A stretch of DNA of 64,000 nucleotides from Micromonospora thermarum (GTDB taxonomy: Bacteria; Actinomycetota; Actinomycetes; Mycobacteriales; Micromonosporaceae), in NCBI RefSeq assembly GCF_012034245.1, contig NZ_JAATEO010000014.1, positions 62,001 through 126,000 on the forward strand. Reading direction: 5' to 3'. Of this stretch, positions 9,607 through 19,662 are shown piece by piece. Numbering within the stretch: position 1 is the stretch's first letter; each line of letters opens with the position of its first letter. The notes under the pieces were generated by a model. That model made no database searches. It worked only from the letters and a program-made list of their open reading frames with translations, and was not told the DNA's origin. A program made the position numbers and the translations under genes.

Positions 9607-10728
9607 TCAGGATTTCTGCCGCAGCTCGGGGTGGGCGGCCAGGTACGCGTCCGCGCGGCCGGCCCGCAGCTCCGGGAGGAACCCGCGGCCGACCTCGGTG
9701 AGCTGTTCGCCGCGGTAGCCGCTGCCCCGGCCGACGGAGGTACCGGGGAGGCCGACCAGGACGAGCCGGTCCGGGTCCAGGCCGCCGAGGGCGTACGCGA
9801 CGTCGACGATCCGCGGCCCGCCGGCGTAGATCAGCGTGTCCCCGAGGGCCGCCACCACCTGCTCCACCCGGGCCGGGTCCCGGGCCAGATTCTCGTCGAG
9901 GATCTTCGCGACCAGCGCCTTGATCAGCTGCTGCTGGTGGCGTTGGCGCGCGTAGTCGCCCCCGGTGATGTAGCGCTGGCGGGCGTAGTCCAGCGCCTGC
10001 CACCCGTTGAGGTGTCGTACCCCCGGCTCGTACACCATCTGCGGCCCGACGTACCCGCCGCCGCCCGGTTTCGGGGCGCGGTGCTTGCCGTCCGGCTGGC
10101 GGTGCAGCGACACCACCCGCTGGTCGACCCGTAGGTCCACGCCGCCGAGGGTGTCCACCAGCCGGTCGAAGCCGCCGAAGGTGAGCACCGCGCCGGCGTC
10201 GATCCGCAGGCCCGTGTAGCCGCTGACCGTGCTGCGCAGCAGGTCGTACCCCTGGGCCGGGTCCGGCTTGCCCGGCCGGCCGGGCACCCGGCTGCCGTAG
10301 CCCATGGCGTGGGTCAGCTTGGTGCGTCCGCCGCGGTAGCCGGCCCGGGGAAAGGCCGGGATGTCCACCAGCAGGTCGCGGGGGAGCGAGAACAGGTACG
10401 CCCGGTCCAGCCCGCGCGGCACGTGCAGCAGGAGGACGGCGTCCGAGTGCGGCTCCCAGGCGGGGTCGCTCACCCGGGTGTCCACTCCCACCAGCAGCAG
10501 GTTGAGCGGCCCGGTGATGGCGGCGGCGCCCGGGGGCGGACCGGTCGGGGAGGGCGACGGTGTCGGCGTGAGGGTGGCTCCGGGGGTGCTCGCGCTGGGC
10601 ACGGGCCGCTGCGGGCCACGGTCGGCCAGCGTGCGGACCACCGCCACCCCGCCGGCCGTGAGCAGGACGGCGGCGACCACGATCAGGGCGAGGCGCCACC
10701 CACGGCGTCCTTCCGACCCGACGACCAT
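9607..10728 (-). CDS. LytR-CpsA-Psr (LCP) family cell-wall ligase
   Basis: A 373-aa type II membrane protein: a short cytosolic N-terminus, one transmembrane helix (residues ~14-33), a Pro/Ser/Thr-rich stalk, then the LCP domain. LCP enzymes transfer lipid-linked glycopolymers to peptidoglycan outside the membrane. LLLVGVDTR, SDAVLLLHV, the Arg-containing SLPRDLLVDIP and the YARQRYITGGDYARQ block carry the Asp and Arg residues that bind the pyrophosphate lipid. ATG 10728 is preferred because AAGGGG lies 8 nt upstream; an upstream start at 10818 adds an unlike N-terminus. It converges on the M1 remnant. Confidence 0.9.
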   Translation of the reverse strand: MVVGSEGRRGWRLALIVVAAVLLTAGGVAVVRTLADRGPQRPVPSASTPGATLTPTPSPSPTGPPPGAAAITGPLNLLLVGVDTRVSDPAWEPHSDAVLLLHVPRGLDRAYLFSLPRDLLVDIPAFPRAGYRGGRTKLTHAMGYGSRVPGRPGKPDPAQGYDLLRSTVSGYTGLRIDAGAVLTFGGFDRLVDTLGGVDLRVDQRVVSLHRQPDGKHRAPKPGGGGYVGPQMVYEPGVRHLNGWQALDYARQRYITGGDYARQRHQQQLIKALVAKILDENLARDPARVEQVVAALGDTLIYAGGPRIVDVAYALGGLDPDRLVLVGLPGTSVGRGSGYRGEQLTEVGRGFLPELRAGRADAYLAAHPELRQKS

Positions 10729-10872
10729 CCGGCGACCCCTTCCCCCGTACCTGATGAAACGTGCGGACGGGGCACCGGGTTGCAGCCCGGGCTCGGCGGT
10801 CCGTCGAACGGGGTCCATGATCGCGGCAAACTGCCCCTGGCGCGACGGCTACCGGCTGGTAATGATGCGTTC

Positions 10873-12570
10873 ATGCGGTACGACGTGGTCGTCATCGGGT
10901 CCGGGTTCGGCGGCAGCGTCACCGCGCTGCGGCTCGCCGAGAAGGGCTACCGGGTCGGTGTCCTGGAGGCCGGGCGTCGCTTCGCCGACGAGGAGTTCCC
11001 GGAGACCTCGTGGCGGGTGCGCCGGTTCCTCTGGGCGCCGTGGCTGGGGTGCTACGGCCTCCAGCGGATCACCCTGCTGCGGGCGGCCGACCGGAAGGCC
11101 GGCGGCGGGGTCATGGTGCTCTCCGGTGCCGGGGTTGGCGGTGGCTCGCTGGTCTACGCGAACACGCTGTACGAGCCGCTGGACGCCTTCTACAGCGACC
11201 CGCAGTGGCGGGACATCACCGACTGGCGCGACGAGCTGGCCCGCCACTACGACCAGGCGAAGCGGATGCTCGGCGTCACCACGTACCCGGTCACCACCGG
11301 CGCGGACCGGGCGATGCGGTCGGTGGCCGAGCGGATGGGGGTCGGGCACACCTTCCACGCCACCCCGGTCGGGGTGCACATCGGCCGGCCGGGGCAGCGG
11401 GTGCCCGACCCGTACTTCGGCGGCGCCGGCCCGGAGCGGACCGGCTGCACGCACTGCGGCGCCTGCATGACGGGGTGCCGGCACGGGGCCAAGAACACGC
11501 TGGTGAAGAACTACCTGTGGCTCGCCGAGCGGCTCGGTGCCGACGTGCGCCCGCTGACGACGGTGACCGCCGTACGCCCGGTCGAGGGCGGCGGGTACGC
11601 GGTGCACACCGTCCGCACCGGGGCCTGGCTGCGCAAGCGCCGCCAGGTGATCCACGCCGACCAGGTGGTCTTCGCGGCGGGGGCGCTCGGCACCCAGCGG
11701 CTGCTGCACGGGATGAAGGCGAGCGGAGCGCTGCCCCGGCTCTCGCCCCGCCTCGGCGAGCTGACCCGGACCAACTCGGAGGCGATCCTGGGCGCGTCGG
11801 TGCCCCGCCGGCGGGCCCGGGCGGACGGGACGGACTTCACCGAGGGGGTGGCGATCACCAGCTCGTTCCACCCCGACCCGCAGACCCACATCGAACCGGT
11901 CCGCTACGGGCGGGGCTCGAACGCGATGGGGCTGCTCCAGTCGCTGCTGGTCGACGGCGGCCCGCACCGGGTGCGCCGCTGGCTGGGTTCCATCGTGCGG
12001 CAGCCGGGCGTCGCCGCCCGGATGCTGTCGGTCCGCGGCTGGTCGGAGCGTACGGTGATCGCCCTGGTCATGCAGTCGGCGGACAACTCCCTCACCACCC
12101 GGATGCGGCGCGGGCCGCTCGGCCGGCGGCTGGTCTCCGGCCCCGGCCACGGTGCCCCGAACCCGACCTGGATCCCCGCCGGCAACCAGGCGGTGCGGCT
12201 GCTCGCCGAGGAGATCGACGGGGTGCCGGGCGGCGCGCTCACCGAGCCGTTCAACGTCCCGATGACCGCGCACATCCTCGGCGGCGCGGTGATCGGCGCC
12301 ACGCCCGACGACGGGGTGATCGACCCCTGGCACCGGGTCTACGGGCACCCGGGCCTGCACGTGGTCGACGGCGCGGCGGTCTCGGCCAACCTCGGCGTCA
12401 ACCCGAGCCTGACGATCACCGCCCAGGCCGAACGCGCCATGTCCTTCTGGCCCAACAAGGACGAGCCCGACCCCCGCCCACCCCTCGGCTCCCGCTACAC
12501 CCGCCTAACGCCGGTCCCCCCGCACCACCCGGCGGTCCCGGCCGACGCCCCCGGCGCCCTCCACCCCTGA
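10873..12570 (+). CDS. GMC-type FAD oxidoreductase, ChoD-like
   Basis: A 565-aa flavoenzyme of the GMC family, closest to ChoD (Rv3409c) by sequence and by position between guaB3 and guaA. The N-terminal GSGFGGSVTALRLAEKGY Rossmann motif binds FAD. Cys192, Cys195, Cys198 and Cys202 form CTHCGACMTGC, the C-X2-C-X2-C-X3-C pattern of ferredoxin-type 4Fe-4S sites, conserved in this branch but absent from classical cholesterol oxidases. The C-terminal HILGGAVIG and VDGAAVSANLGVNPSLTI blocks fit GMC flavin contacts. ChoD activity on cholesterol is disputed, so the substrate should be treated as unknown. No signal peptide. ATG 10873 opens directly with the FAD motif. Confidence 0.85.
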   Translation: MRYDVVVIGSGFGGSVTALRLAEKGYRVGVLEAGRRFADEEFPETSWRVRRFLWAPWLGCYGLQRITLLRAADRKAGGGVMVLSGAGVGGGSLVYANTLYEPLDAFYSDPQWRDITDWRDELARHYDQAKRMLGVTTYPVTTGADRAMRSVAERMGVGHTFHATPVGVHIGRPGQRVPDPYFGGAGPERTGCTHCGACMTGCRHGAKNTLVKNYLWLAERLGADVRPLTTVTAVRPVEGGGYAVHTVRTGAWLRKRRQVIHADQVVFAAGALGTQRLLHGMKASGALPRLSPRLGELTRTNSEAILGASVPRRRARADGTDFTEGVAITSSFHPDPQTHIEPVRYGRGSNAMGLLQSLLVDGGPHRVRRWLGSIVRQPGVAARMLSVRGWSERTVIALVMQSADNSLTTRMRRGPLGRRLVSGPGHGAPNPTWIPAGNQAVRLLAEEIDGVPGGALTEPFNVPMTAHILGGAVIGATPDDGVIDPWHRVYGHPGLHVVDGAAVSANLGVNPSLTITAQAERAMSFWPNKDEPDPRPPLGSRYTRLTPVPPHHPAVPADAPGALHP

Positions 12571-12591
12571 CCCCCGCCCTCCGCCCTCGCG

Positions 12592-12664
12592 CGCGATCTT
12601 GCACTTCATGCCCCGGCAAAGGGTGCAGAAGCCGCGAAACGGAGGCCATAACCGCAAGATCGCG
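12592..12664. repeat. extragenic palindrome CGCGATCTTGC / GCAAGATCGCG
   Basis: Perfect 11-bp arms (12592-12602 and 12654-12664) flank 51 bp between the ChoD-like gene and guaA. This looks like a dispersed palindromic element; it may also fold downstream of the ChoD-like mRNA. Function unknown. Confidence 0.6.
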
Positions 12665-12716
12665 GAGATCGGGGGGTGTGCCGCGGGTCGCGGGGCGGGG
12701 CGGCGGTGACGGTGGG

Positions 12717-12722
12717 TAGGCT
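12717..12722 (+). promoter_or_regulatory. guaA -10 element TAGGCT
   Basis: TAGGCT ends 8 nt before the guaA ATG, so the transcript should start at or within about 2 nt of the start codon. No Shine-Dalgarno sequence is present. Confidence 0.5.
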
Positions 12723-12730
12723 TTCTGCAC

Positions 12731-14286
<1,556 letters not shown>

Positions 14287-14291
14287 CGGGC

Positions 14292-14720
14292 TCACGCCGT
14301 CGGCGGCGCGGGCGGCTGAGGCGCCGGCCGGGACTCCGGCGCCGGGACCGGCGCCGTGGTCGGCTCGGGCGTCGTGGCCGGCCACGGGGTCGGCTGCGCG
14401 GGCGCGCCGGTCGGCGTGGTCCCGGCCGTCGGGGCGGGCGTCCCGGTCCCGGCCGTCGGCGTGGTGGGCGCGGCGGCCGTCGGGTGCGGCCAGGCGGGCG
14501 CGCCGGCCGGCTCCTCGGGCATCAGGAACCACATGATCGGGTACGCGAGCAGCGCGAGGCCGCCGGTGAGCAGGCCGGTGACCGCGAAGATCACCCGGAC
14601 GAGGGTGGGGTCGACGTCGAAGTAGCGGCCGACGCCACTGGCCACCCCGGCGACCATCCGGTCGGTGACGGGGCGGCGGAGCTGCTTGTACGGGGCTTGG
14701 GGAAAACCGGTGGTCGTCAT
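14292..14720 (-). CDS. PspC domain membrane protein
   Basis: A 142-aa protein. PspC domain at residues ~12-70: the RMVAGVASGVGRYFDVDP helix, a hydrophobic span and the LLAYPIMWFLMPEE segment. A Pro/Ala/Thr-rich C-terminal tail of low complexity follows. PspC proteins take part in envelope-stress sensing. This one stands apart from the larger PspC locus at 20-24 kb. Its stop is 7 bp from the guaA stop; the two stops lie inside one short palindrome. Confidence 0.85.
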   Translation of the reverse strand: MTTTGFPQAPYKQLRRPVTDRMVAGVASGVGRYFDVDPTLVRVIFAVTGLLTGGLALLAYPIMWFLMPEEPAGAPAWPHPTAAAPTTPTAGTGTPAPTAGTTPTGAPAQPTPWPATTPEPTTAPVPAPESRPAPQPPAPPTA

Positions 14721-14806
14721 GTCTCCACGGTCCGCGCCGGGCGTCCGATCGACCTCGGTGACCGCCCGGATCCATACCCTGACCCGTCCCTGATGCGGGA
14801 GCCTAA

Positions 14807-14822
14807 AGTCAGGAATCTGACT
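14807..14822. promoter_or_regulatory. operator-like dyad AGTCAG-GAAT-CTGACT
   Basis: A perfect 6-bp inverted repeat with a 4-bp centre, 43 bp before the first double-Nudix gene and just upstream of an AT-rich stretch. It is placed to be a repressor site or a short hairpin at the 5' end of the mRNA. Confidence 0.4.
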
Positions 14823-14864
14823 CTTTTCGATGCCGGTAACCGGTTGCGGGGAGAATTTGGCTCC

Positions 14865-15812
14865 GTGACCACCATGCTGGAGCCGCTCCGCAGGATCGCG
14901 GCGTACGCAGTCTGCACTGACTCAGTCGGTCGGGTGTTGCTGGTCCGCGCATCGGAGCGCTCCGGCACCCCCGGCACGTGGTCGCTGCCCGGAGGCGCGG
15001 TCGACCACGGCGAGGATCCGCACCACACCGTCGTCCGGGAGACGGCCGCCGAGACCGGGCTCTCGGTCAGCGTCGCCGGCCTGAAGGACGTCCTGGCCGA
15101 CATGCGGGCGCTGCCCGAGCGGGGCATCACCATCCACACCGACCGGCTCCTCTACCACGTGTCGGTCCGTGGCGGGACGCTCACCGACCGGGTCGACCGG
15201 CCCACCGACCTGGCCCGCTGGTTCACCCTCGACGAGGCCCGCGAGCTGCCGCTGCGCTCGTTCACCGCCCGCGCCCTGGGCCTGCCGGCCTCCTCGGCGG
15301 ACGTCGTGCCCGACGAGCCGCCCGAGTTCCCCTCGTTCTACGCGGTGCCCGGGCCGGACGGCCTGCACCGGGCGCAGCGCTTCGCCGCGTACGCCGTGGT
15401 CACCGACCCGGACGGGCGGGTGCTGCTCACCCGCGTCTCCGACGGCTACCCGGGGGCCGGCTGCTGGCACCTGCCCGGCGGCGGCACCGACTACGGCGAG
15501 CAGCCGGGCGCGGCGCTGATCCGGGAGCTGGTGGAGGAGACCGGGCAGACCGGGCGTCTGGTCGAGCTGCTCGGGGTGGCGAGCCACCGTGACGCCGCCT
15601 CGCTGGGGCCGGAGGGGTACCCGATCGACTGGCACGGCGTCCGCGCCTTCTACCGGGTCGTGGTCGACCAGCCCGCCCCGCCGACCGTCGCCGACGTCGG
15701 CGGCTCCACCTGCGAGGCCCGCTGGTTCGCCCGCGAGGAACTCGGCGCCCTCCCGACCGACCGCCTCACGGAGGTGACGGCGGAGGCCGTCCAGGCCGCC
15801 CACCTGACCTGA
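14865..15812 (+). CDS. tandem double-Nudix protein, copy 1
   Basis: A 315-aa protein made of two Nudix folds joined by a linker near residue 150. The family cleaves nucleoside diphosphates linked to other groups. The second Nudix box, from GGGTDYGEQ to RELVEETG, is intact. The first, from GGAVDHGED to RETAAETG, has Ala where one metal-binding Glu of REUXEE should be, so the N-terminal site is probably weak or dead. The substrate is not predictable. GTG 14865 follows GCGGGGAG; ATG 14874 is the alternative. A paralogue with the same two-domain layout follows 122 bp later. Confidence 0.85.
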   Translation: MTTMLEPLRRIAAYAVCTDSVGRVLLVRASERSGTPGTWSLPGGAVDHGEDPHHTVVRETAAETGLSVSVAGLKDVLADMRALPERGITIHTDRLLYHVSVRGGTLTDRVDRPTDLARWFTLDEARELPLRSFTARALGLPASSADVVPDEPPEFPSFYAVPGPDGLHRAQRFAAYAVVTDPDGRVLLTRVSDGYPGAGCWHLPGGGTDYGEQPGAALIRELVEETGQTGRLVELLGVASHRDAASLGPEGYPIDWHGVRAFYRVVVDQPAPPTVADVGGSTCEARWFAREELGALPTDRLTEVTAEAVQAAHLT

Positions 15813-15849
15813 GCTCCCACCCGCGGGCCCGCCGGGCACCGCACGCGCT

Positions 15850-15904
15850 GATCATGAAGTTATTGTCGGGACACACCGGTGTCGACGGCGATAACTTCAT
15901 GATC
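15850..15904. repeat. extragenic palindrome GATCATGAAGTTAT
   Basis: Perfect 14-bp arms (15850-15863 and 15891-15904) flank 27 bp between the two Nudix genes. The A/T-richer arms stand out from the surroundings. Likely a dispersed palindromic element; it could also end or stabilise transcripts. Confidence 0.6.
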
Positions 15905-15934
15905 GACGCAGTGCGGGGCGGGGGGAGCGGGTTC

Positions 15935-16849
15935 GTGGAGCAGCGGCGACGGGTGGCGGCGTACGGGGTCCTGCGGGATGCCGACGGGCGGGTGCTGCTC
16001 GCGCGGGGGTCGGCCGCGTGCCCGTACCCGGGCGTCTGGCAGCTGCCCGGCGGCGGGCTGACGCACGCCGAGCACCCCGCCGACGCGGTCGTGCGTGAGT
16101 TCGCCGAGGAGACCGGGCTGGTCGTGGCGGTGGCGGGGATCCGGGCGGCCGTCGCGGACGTGGCCACCTTCGCCGACGCCGGGATCACCGTGCACACCGA
16201 CCGGCTGGTGTTCGACGTGACGGCGCAGGGTGGCGCGCTCCGGCCGGAGCCGGCCGGCGGCAGCGACGAGCTGGGCTGGTTCACGCCCGCCGAGGCGGCG
16301 ACCGTCCCGCTGATGCCCTTCACCGCCGAGCTGCTCGGGCTGGCCGTCACACCCCTGCCGCCGGGGCTCCCCACGACGCTGCCGGCCGCCCAGGCCGCCC
16401 CGCTTCCGGCCGGCCGGCGGCAGCGCTTCGGGGCGTACGGGCTGGTCACCGACCCGCGCGGGCGGGTGCTGCTGACCCGGATCGCGGACGGCTACCCGGG
16501 CGCCGGCCGCTGGCACCTGCCCGGCGGCGGGACCGACCACGGCGAGGCGCCGGAGCCCGCGCTGCTGCGCGAGCTCGTGGAGGAGTCCGGCCAGCTCGGG
16601 CGCGTCGTCGGGCTGATCGACGTGGACAACCTGCACAACCCGGCCGCGCTCGGGCCGGAGGGGTACCCGCTCGACTGGCACGGCGTCCGGGTGATCTACC
16701 GGGTGGCGGTCGACGAGCCGACCGAGCCGCGGGTCACCGAGCTGGCCGGGGGGTCGACCGAGCAGGCGGCGTGGTTCGACGTCGGGCAACTCGCGGGCCT
16801 CCCGCTCACCGACATCGCCACCCGCGCACTCACGGAGCGTGTTGGCTGA
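15935..16849 (+). CDS. tandem double-Nudix protein, copy 2
   Basis: A 304-aa paralogue of the preceding gene with the same two-Nudix layout. Both boxes are intact here: GGGLTHAEH to REFAEETG, and GGGTDHGEA to RELVEESG. Shared blocks such as [14 protein letters not shown] near the end of the second domain show common origin. GTG 15935 sits 5 nt after GGGGGGAGCGG. An in-frame ATG at 15854 lies inside the palindromic repeat and would add an unrelated N-terminus, so it is rejected. The substrate is unknown. Confidence 0.85.
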   Translation: MEQRRRVAAYGVLRDADGRVLLARGSAACPYPGVWQLPGGGLTHAEHPADAVVREFAEETGLVVAVAGIRAAVADVATFADAGITVHTDRLVFDVTAQGGALRPEPAGGSDELGWFTPAEAATVPLMPFTAELLGLAVTPLPPGLPTTLPAAQAAPLPAGRRQRFGAYGLVTDPRGRVLLTRIADGYPGAGRWHLPGGGTDHGEAPEPALLRELVEESGQLGRVVGLIDVDNLHNPAALGPEGYPLDWHGVRVIYRVAVDEPTEPRVTELAGGSTEQAAWFDVGQLAGLPLTDIATRALTERVG

Positions 16850-17204
16850 ACCGTCCGCCGCGCGCAGCCGCAGGTGGCGACAGGGAGCGGGGCCGGTGAC
16901 GACAAATCGTACACATCGGTCAGCGGGGATGCCCGAACCCGCTCGTCGCGACGACCTCGCCCAGGTCCGGTACATTCAAGTGTGGGAGTTGGCGGTGAAA
17001 CGGGCGATGCGGCCCGGGATGGGAATATGAGAGCGGTTCGCGCGGTTTAAGGGAGATATAAGTACCGCCGGCAGCTATCGCCAATCCCCGTTCCCCTATG
17101 CGATGGTGTACTCCGCAAAACGGCTGCCGGGCCAGGAAGGTCCGGCACGAGACAGCCGGGCACCCGCCGCCCAGGCGGTAAGCCGATCCGGTGATGGAGG
17201 AAAC
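16850..17204 (+). other. 355-bp gene-free region ahead of pssA
   Basis: There is no credible coding sequence. An A/T-richer patch near 17040-17065 includes TATAAG (17057-17062), framed by GCGGT and ACCGC that can pair. Downstream, GGCTGCCGG and CAGCCGGG near 17120-17160 may form a hairpin. TATAAG could be a -10 box giving a ~135-nt leader for pssA. I could not match it to a known riboswitch. Confidence 0.4.
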
Positions 17205-18182
17205 GTGCCGAGAGCCCCATGGCGCCGGCGTCGTACGACTGACAGTCCGCGCCCCGCAGGGCGTCGATGGGCGGGCCGGCTGCGCCGCAGCAGCACGTTC
17301 GCCCGCCAGGTGCTGCTGGTCCGGGTGGGCCGCCGTGACGGCGACCTCCGCGCCCGCACCGACGTGGCGCTCGCCGAGCGCCGGTACGCGGAGCCCCGGT
17401 ACGGCCGGTACGACGCCGAGATCGAGGCGGTCGTCCCGGTCAGCCCAGCCCTCGCTCCCGCGTCGCCGGTCGACGACCCGACGGCGATGTCGATCCCGCT
17501 GCTCCCCGGCGAGCGGACCGCCGCCCGCCGGATGAAGTTCGCGGTGGTCAACGCGTGCACCCTGGCCAGCCTCATGCTGGGCATGCTGGCGATCTTCCTC
17601 GCCATGCAGGGTGAGGTGCGGGTGGCGGCCCTCTGCCTGATCGCCTGCGTCGCCTTCGACGGTCTCGACGGCGCCCTGGCCCGCAAGCTCGGCGTGGCCA
17701 GCCCGTTCGGCGCACAGATGGACTCGCTGGCCGACATGTGCTCGTTCGGCCTCGCCGCCCCGGTGGTGGTCTACGCCTCCCTGGCCGGCTCGGTGCCGCC
17801 GGCCGCCGCGGCGGTGGCGTGCGCCCTCGTCGCGGCCTGCGCCGCGATCCGGCTCGCCCGGTTCAACGTCTCGCCGAAGGACGGCCGCTTCTTCTGCGGC
17901 GTGCCGACCACCATGGCCGCCGCCGTGCTCGCGCTGACGGTCGCCATCGGCCTGCCGGTGTCGGGGCTGGTGCTGGTCGGCGGGGTGGCGCTGCTCGCCT
18001 TCGCCATGGTCTCCAGCTTCCCGTACGCGAAGCTCGCCCGCCTGGTGAAGCTGCCGGCGTGGGTGTGGCTGGCCCCGGTCCTCGGCGCGCTGATCGACGT
18101 CCGGCTCACGTTCGCCGTCATCGTCGCGGGCTACCTGCTCAGCGGCCCGGTGCTCTGGCTGCGCCAGCGCCGCGCCGTCTGA
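17205..18182 (+). CDS. pssA: CDP-diacylglycerol-serine O-phosphatidyltransferase
   Basis: A 325-aa membrane enzyme that joins CDP-diacylglycerol and serine to make phosphatidylserine. The CDP-alcohol phosphatidyltransferase motif is complete: DGLDGALARKLG, then GAQMDSLADMCSFG, with all Asp residues present. About eight hydrophobic spans follow a ~95-residue polar, Arg-rich N-terminus. GTG 17205 follows GGAGGAAAC; an in-frame ATG at 17103 would lengthen the basic N-terminus. psd, the next enzyme of the pathway, lies convergent just downstream. The pair makes phosphatidylethanolamine. Confidence 0.93.
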   Translation: MPRAPWRRRRTTDSPRPAGRRWAGRLRRSSTFARQVLLVRVGRRDGDLRARTDVALAERRYAEPRYGRYDAEIEAVVPVSPALAPASPVDDPTAMSIPLLPGERTAARRMKFAVVNACTLASLMLGMLAIFLAMQGEVRVAALCLIACVAFDGLDGALARKLGVASPFGAQMDSLADMCSFGLAAPVVVYASLAGSVPPAAAAVACALVAACAAIRLARFNVSPKDGRFFCGVPTTMAAAVLALTVAIGLPVSGLVLVGGVALLAFAMVSSFPYAKLARLVKLPAWVWLAPVLGALIDVRLTFAVIVAGYLLSGPVLWLRQRRAV

Positions 18183-18196
18183 TCCCTCTGACGACG

Positions 18197-18231
18197 AAAG
18201 GGGCGCCGCGGAAGATCCGCGGCGCCCCTTT
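18197..18231. terminator. bidirectional terminator between pssA and psd
   Basis: A perfect 15-bp stem (AAAGGGGCGCCGCGG and its complement) with a 5-nt loop lies between the two converging genes. An A run on one side and a T run on the other suit both strands. Confidence 0.85.
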
Positions 18232-18243
18232 CGCGTGTCGTGC

Positions 18244-19497
18244 TCAGCTCCAGCGGGCGATGACGGTCGATCCGCCGACCACCTTGTCGCCCGGCCCGAC
18301 CAGCGGCTCCGCCGCCTCGGCCGGCAGGTAGACGTCGGTGCGTGAGCCGAACCGGATCAGCCCGAAGCGCTCGCCCTTCGCCAGCAGCGCACCGATCGGC
18401 GCCCGCTGCACGATCCGCCGGGCGATCAGCCCGGTGCGCTGCGCCACCACCACCGTGCCGTGCGCGGTCTCCAGCACCGTGTACGCGGCGACGTTGTGCT
18501 CGGCCTCCGGCTTCATCGCGTTGACGAAGCCGCCGTCGGCCACGAAGTAGTCGACCACCTTGCCCGCCACCGGGGAGCGGTTGACGTGCACGTCGAGCAC
18601 CGACAGGAAGACCGCGATGCGCAGCCACTCGCCCTCGCCGAACCGCTCGTCGTGCAGCCGCTGCACGGAGAGCACCTGCCCGTCGGCTGCGGCGACCACG
18701 GCCGACGGGTCCTCCGGCACGTCCCGCTCCGGGTCGCGGAAGAAGGCGGCCACCGGTGCCGCGGCCAGCGCGGGCAGCAGCCACAGCTTGGACTTCGGCC
18801 GGGTCAGCCGGGCCAGCCCCGCCAGGCCGAGCGCGATGCCCGCGGCGGCCACGCCGTTGGAGTCGATGTGCATGGTGCGGGTCAGCGGCACGCTGGACGG
18901 CCGGTACGCCGGAGCCAGCCGCGCGGCCGCGGCGGCGTCCACCGGGGTGAACCGGAGCCGGTGCACCCGCAGCGGCGGGTTGTTGCGCAGCACCAGGTCA
19001 CTGCCGACGCCGTACAGCGCCCCCTGGCGGTCCAACTCGTCGGCGGCGCCGGCGCTGCGACCCGGGGCGACCGGTGCGGCGACGCTGAGCACCGCCCCGT
19101 CGGCCAGGTACTTGCCCAGGCCCTCGATGGCGGCGCGGGTCTCCTCGGCGGTGCCGGTGAACGGCTCACCGACGATGGCGACCGCCGCGACCTCGGCCTC
19201 GGCCAGCGTGTCGACGACGCGGACCCGGTCGGCGACCCAGCGGCCCTGCGCGGAGACGTGCTCGCGCAGCAGCGTGGCGCTCATCGAGGCGGCCGGCACC
19301 ACGGTGAGCGTGTCACCGGGCAGCAGCGCCTCGATCGCCGCGGCGAGCACCGGGGACTCCGGGCTGGCACCGACCAGGAGGGCGGCCTTCGGGTCGTTGA
19401 TCCGGGCGAACTCGGCAACGAGGGTACGGGCGGCACGCTCGCCGATGCGGACCGGACCGGACCGGCCGGAGGGGCGCACGGCGGGGGACTGGGTCAT
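18244..19497 (-). CDS. psd: phosphatidylserine decarboxylase with N-terminal extension
   Basis: A 417-aa protein. The C-terminal ~220 residues are a phosphatidylserine decarboxylase of the short archaeal-type class: membrane-linked helix, FFRDPER, the catalytic HVNRSPVAG block, EAEHN, and the self-cleavage site GGST near the end, where Ser becomes the pyruvoyl group. The first ~190 residues are an extra domain (ARTLVAEFARINDPKAALLV, then LGKYLADGAVLSVAAP) that resembles a degenerate Rossmann/methyltransferase-like fold; its role is unknown. Ordinary enzymes of this class are about 210-290 aa. ATG 19497 starts the extension. psd completes phosphatidylethanolamine synthesis with pssA. Confidence 0.9.
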   Translation of the reverse strand: MTQSPAVRPSGRSGPVRIGERAARTLVAEFARINDPKAALLVGASPESPVLAAAIEALLPGDTLTVVPAASMSATLLREHVSAQGRWVADRVRVVDTLAEAEVAAVAIVGEPFTGTAEETRAAIEGLGKYLADGAVLSVAAPVAPGRSAGAADELDRQGALYGVGSDLVLRNNPPLRVHRLRFTPVDAAAAARLAPAYRPSSVPLTRTMHIDSNGVAAAGIALGLAGLARLTRPKSKLWLLPALAAAPVAAFFRDPERDVPEDPSAVVAAADGQVLSVQRLHDERFGEGEWLRIAVFLSVLDVHVNRSPVAGKVVDYFVADGGFVNAMKPEAEHNVAAYTVLETAHGTVVVAQRTGLIARRIVQRAPIGALLAKGERFGLIRFGSRTDVYLPAEAAEPLVGPGDKVVGGSTVIARWS

Positions 19498-19662
19498 GTC
19501 GGGCGGGCTCCTGACGGGGTCGGGACGACGGTTGAGGCGGAATTCCGGCACGGCTGGCGCCGGCTCGGCCGCGTGCGGGCCGGCGCGGGCGTGAGGCGGC
19601 CGGCCGGGACGGTCTCCACCGGCCAGCATATGCGCCGCCGTACGGGCGACGCACCGCCGCGG

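Noticed and set aside
12592..12664. Rho-independent terminator for the ChoD-like gene
   Set aside because: The 51-bp loop is long and no T run follows; it is better listed as an extragenic palindrome.
15854..15934. In-frame ATG 15854 as the start of the second double-Nudix gene
   Set aside because: It lies within a 14-bp-arm palindromic repeat, has no ribosome site, and adds residues unlike any Nudix protein. GTG 15935 has GGGGGGAG upstream.
17090..17204. c-di-GMP (GEMM) or cobalamin riboswitch ahead of pssA
   Set aside because: A CGCAAAACGGC-like piece recalls GEMM, but the conserved CAAACC and GNRA parts and proper pairing are missing.
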